Assembly: GCA_903954205.1 (NCBI GenBank)
Contig: CAJBMR010000242.1
Coordinates: 1-7,274 of the forward strand
Reading direction: 5' to 3'
Source: an uncultured bacterium
GTDB taxonomy: Bacteria > Actinomycetota > Actinomycetes > S36-B12
Length of the DNA: 7,274 nt
The notes below the pieces were generated by a model. It did no database searches and was not told where the DNA came from. It saw nothing but the letters and a program-made list of their open reading frames with translations. The position numbers and the translations under genes were made by a program. Shown piece after piece: positions 1 to 5,679 of the stretch. Positions within the stretch are counted from its first letter, which is position 1; every line of letters begins with the position of its first letter.

Positions 1-294
1 CAGGGGGTCTGTGTACTGGATCAGGCCGGACTCTGCGGCCGCGTCGATCTCTTCGCTCAGCCGGCGTGCATCGCTGCGCACCGCATCCACGTCACCCGTG
101 AAGGGATCCGTTGCGCGGCCCTGCAGGGCCGCCCGGCGCAGGGCTGCCAGCACGACGAGCGGCGCCTCCGGCAGGCCCGGCTCGGGCTCGGTGGCGAAAG
201 CGGTCGCAAGGGTGGCATAGGTGGGTGCGTCGTGCGACGCGAAGAGTCGAGCAGCTTCTGCCCAGGACGTGATCCAGGAGTCGCGGCTTGTCAT
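1..294 (-). CDS. Unrecognised protein, N-terminal 98 residues only (runs off the left edge)
   Basis: The reading frame is open from an ATG at 294-292 to base 1 with no stop, giving 98 residues that begin MTSRDSWITSWAEAARLF. I do not recognise the family. The visible part is Ala/Leu/Glu-rich and probably helical, with a hydrophobic stretch around residues 45-58 (PLVVLAALRRAALQG) too short and too charged to be a clear membrane segment. It has no Cys and no signal peptide. It lies downstream of the precursor genes on the same strand and may be co-transcribed with them. The start is uncertain: no strong Shine-Dalgarno sequence precedes the ATG, and the frame stays open upstream through the degenerate precursor to a stop at 486-484. 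No other ATG or GTG is seen in that stretch. It could be a maturation or immunity gene, but nothing visible decides this. Confidence 0.6.
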   Translation of the reverse strand, partial: MTSRDSWITSWAEAARLFASHDAPTYATLATAFATEPEPGLPEAPLVVLAALRRAALQGRATDPFTGDVDAVRSDARRLSEEIDAAAESGLIQYTDPL

Positions 295-539
295 GCCTGC
301 GTCTGTCTCGGGAGGTGTAAGTACCTTCCCATCATTGTCCCGCAGAAGGTCTCCCGAACCGCCACCCCACCCTGCTCCGGAGACGAGTTCGAGGTCGGCG
401 TCGCTGAGGTTCTCACTTGCGGGGATGGTGAGGTGGATCTGGGTGAGGGATTCCTCGTGGAAGGCAGTATGACCTCGACCGCGTCAGCGATGCGCCCAGC
501 GATGATCGCTTCGACCTCAGAACGGGTGGGAACTGTCAT
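291..539 (-). pseudogene. Degenerate fourth NHLP-type precursor gene (deletion plus frameshift)
   Basis: The first 18 codons (MTVPTRSEVEAIIAGRIA) match the N-terminus of the three intact precursors. About 26 codons corresponding to ADPGFRD...FDIP are then missing in frame, and DAVEVIL corresponds to ESVQVVL. After that roughly 5 extra bases shift the frame, so the rest of the leader (HEESLTQIHLTIPASE through VSGAG, bases about 455-370) is read in another frame. The expected core after GAG reads WGGGSGDLLRDNDGKVL, with no Cys and no stop, and runs in frame into the downstream gene. In the original frame an unrelated tail continues to a TGA at 293-291. The ribosome-binding site is also changed: CTGGGGAATGC replaces the CTGGAGGACC of its neighbours. 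A broken paralogue is by far the simplest reading. A functional leader-like protein made by frameshifting is a remote alternative. Confidence 0.8.
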
Positions 540-543
540 GCAT

Positions 544-562
544 TCCCCAGCACTCGTTGGGG
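544..562 (-). promoter_or_regulatory. Hairpin overlapping the ribosome-binding site of the degenerate precursor
   Basis: On the minus strand CCCCA (562-558) can pair with TGGGG (549-545), with an 8-base interior that allows one further C-G pair after a mismatch. It begins 4 nt after the stop codon of the 567-866 precursor. Its 3' arm contains the only Shine-Dalgarno-like sequence (GGGGA, 548-544) of the degenerate copy. There is no T-tract, so it is not a standard intrinsic terminator. It could weaken translation or processivity past the third precursor. The stem is short and may be fortuitous. Confidence 0.3.
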
Positions 563-566
563 TGAT

Positions 567-866
567 TCAGTTCGGAGAGCAGGTGCCGCCACCGCAATTG
601 CCTGCGCCTCCTCCGAATTCCCACCCTGCTCCGGCGACGAGTTCGAGGTCGGCGTCGCTGAGGGCTTCGGATGCAGGGATGGTGAGGTGGATCTGGGTGA
701 GGGATTCCTCATGCAGGACGACCTGCACCGACTCGGGGATGTCGAAGCCAATGATCTCGGACAGAACAGCTCGAGGGTCAGCGAGCAGGGTGTCGCGGAA
801 GCCCGGGTCGGCGGCGATGCGCTCAGCGATGATCGCCTCGACCTCAGAACGAGTGGGAACGGCCAT
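567..866 (-). CDS. NHLP-type TOMM precursor peptide, Gly-rich core
   Basis: This 99-residue substrate peptide has a leader (residues 1-81) nearly identical to the two upstream precursors. It carries the helical MAVPTRSEVEAIIAERIAAD start, an FRDTLLADPRAVL segment resembling the nitrile hydratase alpha-like leader family, the VQVVLHEESLTQIHLTIP strand-like segment and a terminal VAGAG that is the likely cleavage region. The predicted core is WEFGGGAGNCGGGTCSPN, with two Cys, one Thr and one Ser as possible azoline sites. Its Gly-rich GNCGGGTC stretch resembles microcin B17-type cores in composition. The ATG start is fixed by GGAGG at 876-872, 5 nt upstream, and by alignment with the paralogues. 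It lies 42 nt after the preceding precursor and is probably on one transcript with it. The substrate role is inferred from the leader family and the adjacent YcaO gene. Confidence 0.9.
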   Translation of the reverse strand: MAVPTRSEVEAIIAERIAADPGFRDTLLADPRAVLSEIIGFDIPESVQVVLHEESLTQIHLTIPASEALSDADLELVAGAGWEFGGGAGNCGGGTCSPN

Positions 867-908
867 GGGGTCCTCCAGGTGTTTGGTGTTAACGGTGGCA
901 GCTACTGC

Positions 909-1181
909 TCAGCACGTACAACAATTCAATCCCCACTCTCCTGCCCCGGCGACGAGCTCGAGGTCGGCGTCACTGAGATTCTCGCTTGCCGGGACGGTGA
1001 GGTGGATTTGAGTGAGGGATTCCTCATGCAGGACAACCTGCACCGAATCGGGGATGTCGAAGCCGACCAGCCCGGACAACACAGCGCGAGGATCAGCGAG
1101 CAGGCTGTCGCGGAAGCCGGGGTCAGCAGCGATGCGCTCAGCAATCAGCGCCTCGACCTCAGAACGGGTGGGAACGGCCAT
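909..1181 (-). CDS. NHLP-type TOMM precursor peptide, core EWGLNCCTC
   Basis: This 90-residue precursor has an 81-residue leader that differs from its neighbours at only a few positions (for example GLVGFDIPDS where the next copy has EIIGFDIPES) and ends DADLELVAGAG. The remaining 9-residue core is EWGLNCCTC. Its three Cys and one Thr are candidate substrates for YcaO cyclodehydration, and an adjacent Cys-Cys pair could give tandem azolines. There is no Tyr or Ser in the core. GGAGG at 1191-1187 stands 5 nt before the ATG. The gene is 43 nt downstream of the first precursor on the same strand, and the two gaps share the upstream block CACCAAAYACCTGGAGGACC. Cleavage after GAG is inferred from where the conservation stops; the true site could be a residue or two either way. 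Confidence 0.9.
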   Translation of the reverse strand: MAVPTRSEVEALIAERIAADPGFRDSLLADPRAVLSGLVGFDIPDSVQVVLHEESLTQIHLTVPASENLSDADLELVAGAGEWGLNCCTC

Positions 1182-1224
1182 GTGGTCCTCCAGGTATTTG
1201 GTGCCGAGAATGTCAGGCTAGTGC

Positions 1225-1500
1225 TCAGCAGCGACAAGAACAATTCGATTCCCAGTTTCCTGCTCCGGCGACGAGTTCGAGGTCGGTGTCACTGAGAATC
1301 TCACTTGCGGGGATGGTGAGGTGGATCTGGGTGAGGGATTCCTCATGCAGAACGACCTGGACGGTGTCGGGGATGTCAAAGCCAACGACCTCGGACAGCA
1401 CAGAACGAGGGTCGGCGAGGAGGGTGTCGCGGAAGGCGGGCTCAGCGGCGATGCGCTCAGCAATCAACGCTTCGACCTGCGAGCGAGTGGGAACGGCCAT
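1225..1500 (-). CDS. NHLP-type TOMM precursor peptide, core NWESNCSCRC (first of the tandem set)
   Basis: This 91-residue precursor is closest to the divergent intergenic region and so is probably first on the precursor transcript. Leader residues 1-81 run from MAVPTRSQVEALIAERIAAE through FRDTLLADPRSVLSEVVGF and VQVVLHEESLTQIHLTIP to TDLELVAGAG. The core is NWESNCSCRC: three Cys and two Ser in ten residues, with Trp at core position 2. It has the strongest ribosome-binding site of the set, AGGAGG at 1511-1506, 5 nt before the ATG. The leader resembles the NHLP family, in which the leader docks to an RRE domain of the modifying enzyme; the YcaO fusion encoded divergently has such a region. 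That this peptide is its substrate is inferred from the context. Confidence 0.9.
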   Translation of the reverse strand: MAVPTRSQVEALIAERIAAEPAFRDTLLADPRSVLSEVVGFDIPDTVQVVLHEESLTQIHLTIPASEILSDTDLELVAGAGNWESNCSCRC

Positions 1501-1658
1501 GAGGTCCTCCTGCTGAGGATGATGCGCGTGAGCGGTGAACGCTACCCAAGGCTCTCACCCTCCGACGGTCGTGCGTGATGATTTCGAAGATCACGGGCAC
1601 CTTGAAGCGGCTAGTATTCCCATGTGCTTTGCCTTGATCCCCTGATTTGGATCTCACC
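1501..1658. promoter_or_regulatory. Divergent intergenic region between precursor genes and biosynthetic operon
   Basis: These 158 bases must hold the promoters for both directions if each is transcribed from here. I see no convincing -35/-10 pair. TAGTAT at 1612-1617 is a weak plus-strand -10 candidate (4 of 6 to the consensus) without a good -35. On the minus strand only weak -10-like sequences are visible around 1535-1550. No small gene, tRNA or riboswitch is recognisable. Upstream of the YcaO ATG there is only a poor GGA (1649-1651) as a ribosome-binding site, in contrast to the strong sites of the precursor genes. Confidence 0.5.
1571..1600. promoter_or_regulatory. Imperfect inverted repeat, candidate operator
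   Basis: GTGCGTGAT and ATCACGGGCAC flank a 10-base centre containing TTCGAA. The inner arms CGTGAT (1574-1579) and ATCACG (1590-1595) are perfectly complementary, and the outer GTG/CAC continue the symmetry if two bases are bulged. The site lies about 60-90 bases upstream of the YcaO start and 70-100 upstream of the first precursor, a suitable place for a regulator of both units. No regulator gene is visible in the window, and a short palindrome like this could be chance. Confidence 0.35.
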
Positions 1659-3809
1659 ATGACGCCACCCCGACTCGCCTGGAGACGGGACCGCACGGTC
1701 CGGGTCTCCGCGGATGATGCCGAGGTGTGGATGTTCGGCGGTGCCGGACCTGTCCGCATCGCGGGGATCGGCACGGGACCCCTGGCGCGCGCCATCGATG
1801 GCGGTGGTGACGAGGCAGAGATCCTCGACCAAGCCGAGTCCTGGGGGCTCGCCCCCGAGCGCGCGCGAGAGATCCTCGGCATGTGGCGCGAATCCGGTCA
1901 TGTCGTCGACGCCCCGGAATCAACCGTCGCACCGAGCGTGTGCGTCATCGACGCAGCGGGTGGTCTCGGGGATGCGCGTCTCCTGGCTGAGGCGCTCCGT
2001 GCGGTGGGCATCGACGTCCGTGACGACGCGGAGGGTCACCGCGTAGTCGTGGTCTCGCACGCCCTGAGGATGGCGTCCCCAGCTGCGTCGGGCGACGAGC
2101 CCTACGTCGCGGTGTCCCTGAGAGGCCCGCGTGGCCTGGTCAGCCCGGTCCTCGTGCCGGGCGAGCGAGGCCGTTGCCCGCGCTGCCTCGACGCGCGTCT
2201 GCGCCATCGGCTTTCGGCAGAGGTTGTCGGCGCGAAGCGTGTCGGCCTCGACGTGCCCCCGCCACACCCCGTCGTACACCCATCCGTCGTTGCCGCCTGC
2301 GCTGCCGCGGTGGCGCAGATCGTCGCGGCGCCAGAGTGGGACCGCGATGTCACCGCCTTCGACACGGCGACAGCGATCATGCAGCGCCATCCCGTCGTGC
2401 CGGTGCCGGGATGCCCCGACTGTGATGCGGGTGGCGCGACCGCGCGCATGCGCCACCTCGACGGCCCCCTGTCACTCGCGGCAGAGACCTTCGACGACGG
2501 TGGAGGCGGGGGATATCGCACGCTCGACCCCGAGGACACCTGGGATGACCACGCCCATCTCGTCAACGATGTCGTCGGTCTCGTGCCCTACGTCGTGCCC
2601 GGACCCATGCGTGAACTGCGCTCCTACTCATCCGGCCTGAATACCGCGGCCATCGATGACCCGGTCGCCTATTCGTCACGCTTGCGCTCCGGTGCCGGGG
2701 GCAAGGGGATCACCCGATCAGGTGCACGCACGGGCGCGCTCGCGGAGGCACTAGAACGCGGAGGACTGCGGGCGAGCGGGGGCGAGCCCGCGCGCCGCGC
2801 CCGCATGGCCGACCTCGATGGAGCCGTCCACCCGAATGACATCGAACTCTTCAGCGAGGCTCAGCTGCGTCGCGCCGAAGGCCTCCAGGCCTTCGGCTTA
2901 CTCGATGTCCCCGACGATGCCGGGCATCGTCCGGTGCCGGTGCCCTTCGACGTCAATGCTGAGCACGACTGGAGTCCCGTGGCGGACCTGCGCACCGGTG
3001 AGGTGCGCTGGCTGCCGTCGTCGCTGGTGTGGTTCGAGTGGCCGGGGCTGCCGCGCGGTGCCTACCGGGGCTCCTCCAATGGAGCCGCGGCCGGCAACAC
3101 CCTCGAGGAGGCCGTGCTGCAGGGCCTGCTCGAACTCGTCGAGCGGGATTCGGTCGCCCTGTGGTGGCATCCGATGTGCCAGCGTCCGGCGTACGACATC
3201 GCCGCTTGGGACGACTCGCGGATCGCAGCGGCACTGACACCGCAGCGCACCCTCGGCACCGACGTGTGGGTGCTGGACGTCACCTCCGACCTGGGCATCC
3301 CGGCCGCGGTGGCCGTCGCACACGGGATGGGTCAGACGCGGGCCCCGATGATGGGCTTCGGCGCCCACCTCGATCCGGTCCTGGCGGTGGTGCGCGCGCT
3401 GACAGAGTTGGCCCAGATGCAGACGGCTCTGGTCCATGCGGGCCATGACCTCACCGAGGGCGGGGGGCCCTCCGAGCGGCGCTGGTTTGCAGATGTCACC
3501 GTCGAGAACCAGCCCTGGCTCGCGCCGCACGGATATGTCGATCCTCCAGCCACGCCGTCGCACGCCACCATCGGCGAGGCAATCGACGATCTCGTCACGC
3601 GCGTGGAGCGTGCGGGCATGACCGCGCTGTGGGCCGACGCTAGCCGCCCCGACGTGTCCCTCAGCGTCGTGCGCACCTTTGCACCGGGCATGCGCCACTT
3701 CTGGAATCGCTACGCGCCCGGTCGTCTTTACGACGTACCACCGCGACTGGGCTGGCGTGACGGTGGCTACACGGAGGCTGATCTCAACCCCTGGGCCATG
3801 ATCCTGTGA
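1659..3809 (+). CDS. Fused leader-binding/E1-like/YcaO cyclodehydratase (TOMM type)
   Basis: This 716-residue enzyme is expected to bind the precursor leader and use ATP to convert core Cys (perhaps Ser/Thr) into azolines. Residues 1-85 look like an RRE winged-helix region. About 90-270 is an E1-like domain with paired zinc cysteines, CPRC at 173-176 and CPDC at 252-255. From about 330 it is YcaO: GGKGITRSG with Lys349, AEALER with Glu363/Glu366/Arg367, NGAAAGNTLEEAVLQGLLEL from Asn474 followed by VERD, and ALTELAQMQ with Glu583 and Gln586. It ends LNPWAMIL, near the Pro-containing C-terminus of TOMM YcaOs. The position of the usual Ser four residues before the first Glu of SxxxExxER is Gly359. 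I chose ATG 1659 over an in-frame TTG at 1647, which has no ribosome-binding site. Its TGA overlaps the next start. No separate cyclodehydratase partner is needed because the domains are fused. Confidence 0.95.
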   Translation: MTPPRLAWRRDRTVRVSADDAEVWMFGGAGPVRIAGIGTGPLARAIDGGGDEAEILDQAESWGLAPERAREILGMWRESGHVVDAPESTVAPSVCVIDAAGGLGDARLLAEALRAVGIDVRDDAEGHRVVVVSHALRMASPAASGDEPYVAVSLRGPRGLVSPVLVPGERGRCPRCLDARLRHRLSAEVVGAKRVGLDVPPPHPVVHPSVVAACAAAVAQIVAAPEWDRDVTAFDTATAIMQRHPVVPVPGCPDCDAGGATARMRHLDGPLSLAAETFDDGGGGGYRTLDPEDTWDDHAHLVNDVVGLVPYVVPGPMRELRSYSSGLNTAAIDDPVAYSSRLRSGAGGKGITRSGARTGALAEALERGGLRASGGEPARRARMADLDGAVHPNDIELFSEAQLRRAEGLQAFGLLDVPDDAGHRPVPVPFDVNAEHDWSPVADLRTGEVRWLPSSLVWFEWPGLPRGAYRGSSNGAAAGNTLEEAVLQGLLELVERDSVALWWHPMCQRPAYDIAAWDDSRIAAALTPQRTLGTDVWVLDVTSDLGIPAAVAVAHGMGQTRAPMMGFGAHLDPVLAVVRALTELAQMQTALVHAGHDLTEGGGPSERRWFADVTVENQPWLAPHGYVDPPATPSHATIGEAIDDLVTRVERAGMTALWADASRPDVSLSVVRTFAPGMRHFWNRYAPGRLYDVPPRLGWRDGGYTEADLNPWAMIL

Positions 3810-4675
3810 GCTCGCAGATGCCGTGGCTGCGCTTCCACGCCTACGGCGTCGGCTTACCCAAAACGGGGACGACGTCGTTGTCGGCGATGTTGACGAACTA
3901 CCGATCCGGCCACGAGGCATGGCTGGACTTCCTTGCTGAGCCGGCCGTCGCACGTGTACGCGGTGAGATCGATGACGAGACCTTCTGGGAGACGGTCCGC
4001 AACCGCTTCGTGCCCCTGCGCGCAGAGATGGATTGCGTGACCTGCCACCACCTCTATGTCGATGTCCTGCAGGAGAAGTACCCGAAGGCCAAGTTCGTCG
4101 TGACCTACCGCGACGTGCGTAGCTGGGCCAACTCCCTACTCGATCTGGTCATGCTGAGACGCCGCACTCCCCCGGATCAACGGGGTGACCGTAGCTGGTA
4201 CCGCTCCTATGGCGACTGGATCAGTGAGGGCACGTTTTCGCTCGACCCGGCAGACGACGGAGACGACACGGCCGTGCTTCCCGCGCTCATGCGGAGCTGG
4301 GCGTCGTACATGCGCGTGATGCCCATCGCGCTGCCCGCCGATCGCACGATTTGGATCAAGACCTCAGAGTTCACCGCACGGGTCCCCGATCTGGCGGAAT
4401 TCCTGGGGATTCCCGTGGTCACCATCGCGATGGACAAGGTGCACAGCAATGCCACACCTGCGTCATTCGACAGGTTCACCAGGGCCGACCGCGACGTGAT
4501 CGACAGTGTCTATGCGGAGCACTGCGCGGACATCATGGCCGAACACTTTCCCGAGGAGCATGCGCGCTTCCTTGACCGCCCCCTTGAGGAGGGTGACGAT
4601 GCCTGGTCGGACTACAGCGCGCGCATCGACGCTTTGATCGCATTGGCGCTGCTTGAGACGGCACACCGGTCATGA
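3806..4675 (+). CDS. PAPS-dependent sulfotransferase
   Basis: This protein of 289 residues is likely to transfer sulfate from PAPS to a hydroxyl or amine. Near the N-terminus, GLPKTGTTSLSAM (Pro18-Lys19-Thr20-Gly21-Thr22-Thr23) is the 5'-phosphosulfate-binding loop, and YRDVRSWANS starting at Tyr101 fits the 3'-phosphate-binding region with Arg102 and Ser110. The GLPKTGTTSL form and the length resemble bacterial Sulfotransfer_4-type cytosolic enzymes rather than membrane-bound heparan-type ones. No signal peptide or membrane segment is visible. GTG at 3806 overlaps the YcaO stop by 4 nt (GTGA), implying translational coupling; an ATG at 3818 is the alternative start and loses only four residues. 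Its acceptor is unknown. The peptide cores lack Tyr, so it may act on Ser/Thr or on a hydroxyl installed by the oxygenase two genes downstream. Confidence 0.88.
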   Translation: MSSQMPWLRFHAYGVGLPKTGTTSLSAMLTNYRSGHEAWLDFLAEPAVARVRGEIDDETFWETVRNRFVPLRAEMDCVTCHHLYVDVLQEKYPKAKFVVTYRDVRSWANSLLDLVMLRRRTPPDQRGDRSWYRSYGDWISEGTFSLDPADDGDDTAVLPALMRSWASYMRVMPIALPADRTIWIKTSEFTARVPDLAEFLGIPVVTIAMDKVHSNATPASFDRFTRADRDVIDSVYAEHCADIMAEHFPEEHARFLDRPLEEGDDAWSDYSARIDALIALALLETAHRS

Positions 4676-5679
4676 CCAGCGTGTGGGAGGCCCTCGCCCG
4701 GAGTCCTCACGAGGCATGCATGGCCGGCGTGGGCTTCCTGCTGAGCCGTCAGTCGGAAGCGGGCCTGTGGTCAGACTTCCACCTCGCCCCTGGACTCTCC
4801 GATGAATGGATCACCGGCTACGTCGGTGATCGCCTCGCCGGTGTGCCTGGCACCGAGGCAGCGCTCAATCGAGCGTGGTCGGCGCTCGTGGATCGACGAG
4901 GCGAGCGCGGCGGACGTGGCTGGGGCTACAACGTGGACGTCCCGCAGGATGCGGACTCGACGGCGTGGGTGCTGCGTCTCGCGCAGCACGTCGGACATGG
5001 TGACGACGAGGTTGCGGTCGATGCTCGCGCGAGCCTCGCAGCCTTTAGGCACGGTGACGGGATGCTCGGCACCTATGGTCCGACCGGTGACATCGCCCGC
5101 TTCATCGATGCCGACCCCGGCCGGGACTTCCGCGGCTGGACTGCGCCGCATCCCTGCGTGACGGCGGCCGCTGCCGGGGTGAGCGGGCTCGTCGACGCCG
5201 AAGTCCTCCTTGCCGCGCAGCGACCCGATGGGCGCTGGCGCAGTTACTGGTGGGCGTCGGACTCCTTCGCCACCGCGTTGGCGGTTGAGGCGCTTGCTTC
5301 ATATCCTGCCGCGAGCTCGGCGATTCACCGTGCGGGTCAGTGGGCCAACGAGTCACTAGGCTCCTCGGATCTCACGGCTTTCGAGATCGCCAACCTCGTC
5401 ACCATCACCGCCTTCGCCGGGGCCTGCGACGCGACCGCGGTGCGCACCCTGACGATGACGATGCTTGCCGACGGATCCTGGGCATCCGGCGCCCTGCTGA
5501 GAGTGCCGCATCCTCAGGACACCGACCCCGATGCCGTGATCGACTGGACCCCCGGGGGACGCGTTGAAGGGGCGGTCGTGGAGGACCTCAGACGCGTGTT
5601 CACCACCGCTACCATCGTGCACGCCCTCACCCTGTCCATACGAGAGGGATCATGGAGTGGAGAGGGGCGGGAGGCATGA
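4672..5679 (+). CDS. Squalene-cyclase/prenyltransferase-repeat (alpha/alpha toroid) protein
   Basis: This 335-residue protein has repeats typical of the terpenoid cyclase/prenyltransferase beta-subunit fold. QW-like motifs are seen at 27-33 (QSEAGLW), 183-189 (QRPDGRW, followed by SYWWASDSFATALAVEAL) and 266-270 (ADGSW). At 93-98 it reads DADSTA, where class II terpene cyclases carry DxDDTA, so the last catalytic-motif Asp is Ser. At half the length of squalene-hopene cyclase it corresponds to roughly one barrel. Protein-prenyltransferase zinc ligands (Asp, Cys, His) are not evident. No membrane segment is seen. It starts within the sulfotransferase stop (ATGA) and its own stop overlaps the oxygenase start. 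It may cyclise or transfer an isoprenoid, or the fold may have been reused as a peptide-modifying or binding protein; the sequence does not decide between these. Confidence 0.8.
   Translation: MTSVWEALARSPHEACMAGVGFLLSRQSEAGLWSDFHLAPGLSDEWITGYVGDRLAGVPGTEAALNRAWSALVDRRGERGGRGWGYNVDVPQDADSTAWVLRLAQHVGHGDDEVAVDARASLAAFRHGDGMLGTYGPTGDIARFIDADPGRDFRGWTAPHPCVTAAAAGVSGLVDAEVLLAAQRPDGRWRSYWWASDSFATALAVEALASYPAASSAIHRAGQWANESLGSSDLTAFEIANLVTITAFAGACDATAVRTLTMTMLADGSWASGALLRVPHPQDTDPDAVIDWTPGGRVEGAVVEDLRRVFTTATIVHALTLSIREGSWSGEGREA

Larger units (their letters stand above)
367..1500 (-). repeat. Tandem array of four paralogous precursor genes
   Basis: Three full repeat units of about 315-345 bases and one degenerate unit each comprise a ribosome-binding site, the leader and a core. 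The leader-coding DNA is highly similar between units. The core-coding DNA diverges abruptly after the GAG codons, and similarity resumes in the gaps between the first three genes (CACCAAAYACCTGGAGGACC). This is the pattern of recent tandem duplication with core diversification. Confidence 0.85.

Noticed and set aside
232..1011. Long plus-strand open frame opposite the precursor genes (259 codons)
   Set aside because: It is the antisense shadow of the tandem precursors: its repetitive protein mirrors the repeats, while the minus-strand frames have matching leaders and good ribosome-binding sites.
687..1295. Plus-strand open frame of 202 codons with internal repeats
   Set aside because: Also antisense to the conserved precursor leaders; its repeats arise from the tandem duplication and the minus-strand genes explain the region.
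909..1500. Precursors as thiopeptide or lanthipeptide substrates
   Set aside because: No lanthionine synthetase or thiopeptide cycloaddition enzyme is visible, and the modifying enzyme present is a TOMM-type YcaO fusion.
1..1500. CRISPR array or transposon as the source of the repeats
   Set aside because: The repeat units are 300-base coding paralogues with ribosome-binding sites; there are no short spaced repeats, transposase or terminal inverted repeats.
1602..1617. TTGAAG and TAGTAT as a plus-strand promoter pair
   Set aside because: They are only 4 bases apart, far from the 16-18 needed; TAGTAT alone is mentioned only as a weak -10 candidate.
2898..3953. Minus-strand open frame of 351 codons opposite the YcaO gene
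   Set aside because: Low-complexity Arg/His-rich translation typical of high-GC antisense frames, lying across the junction of two well-supported genes on the other strand.
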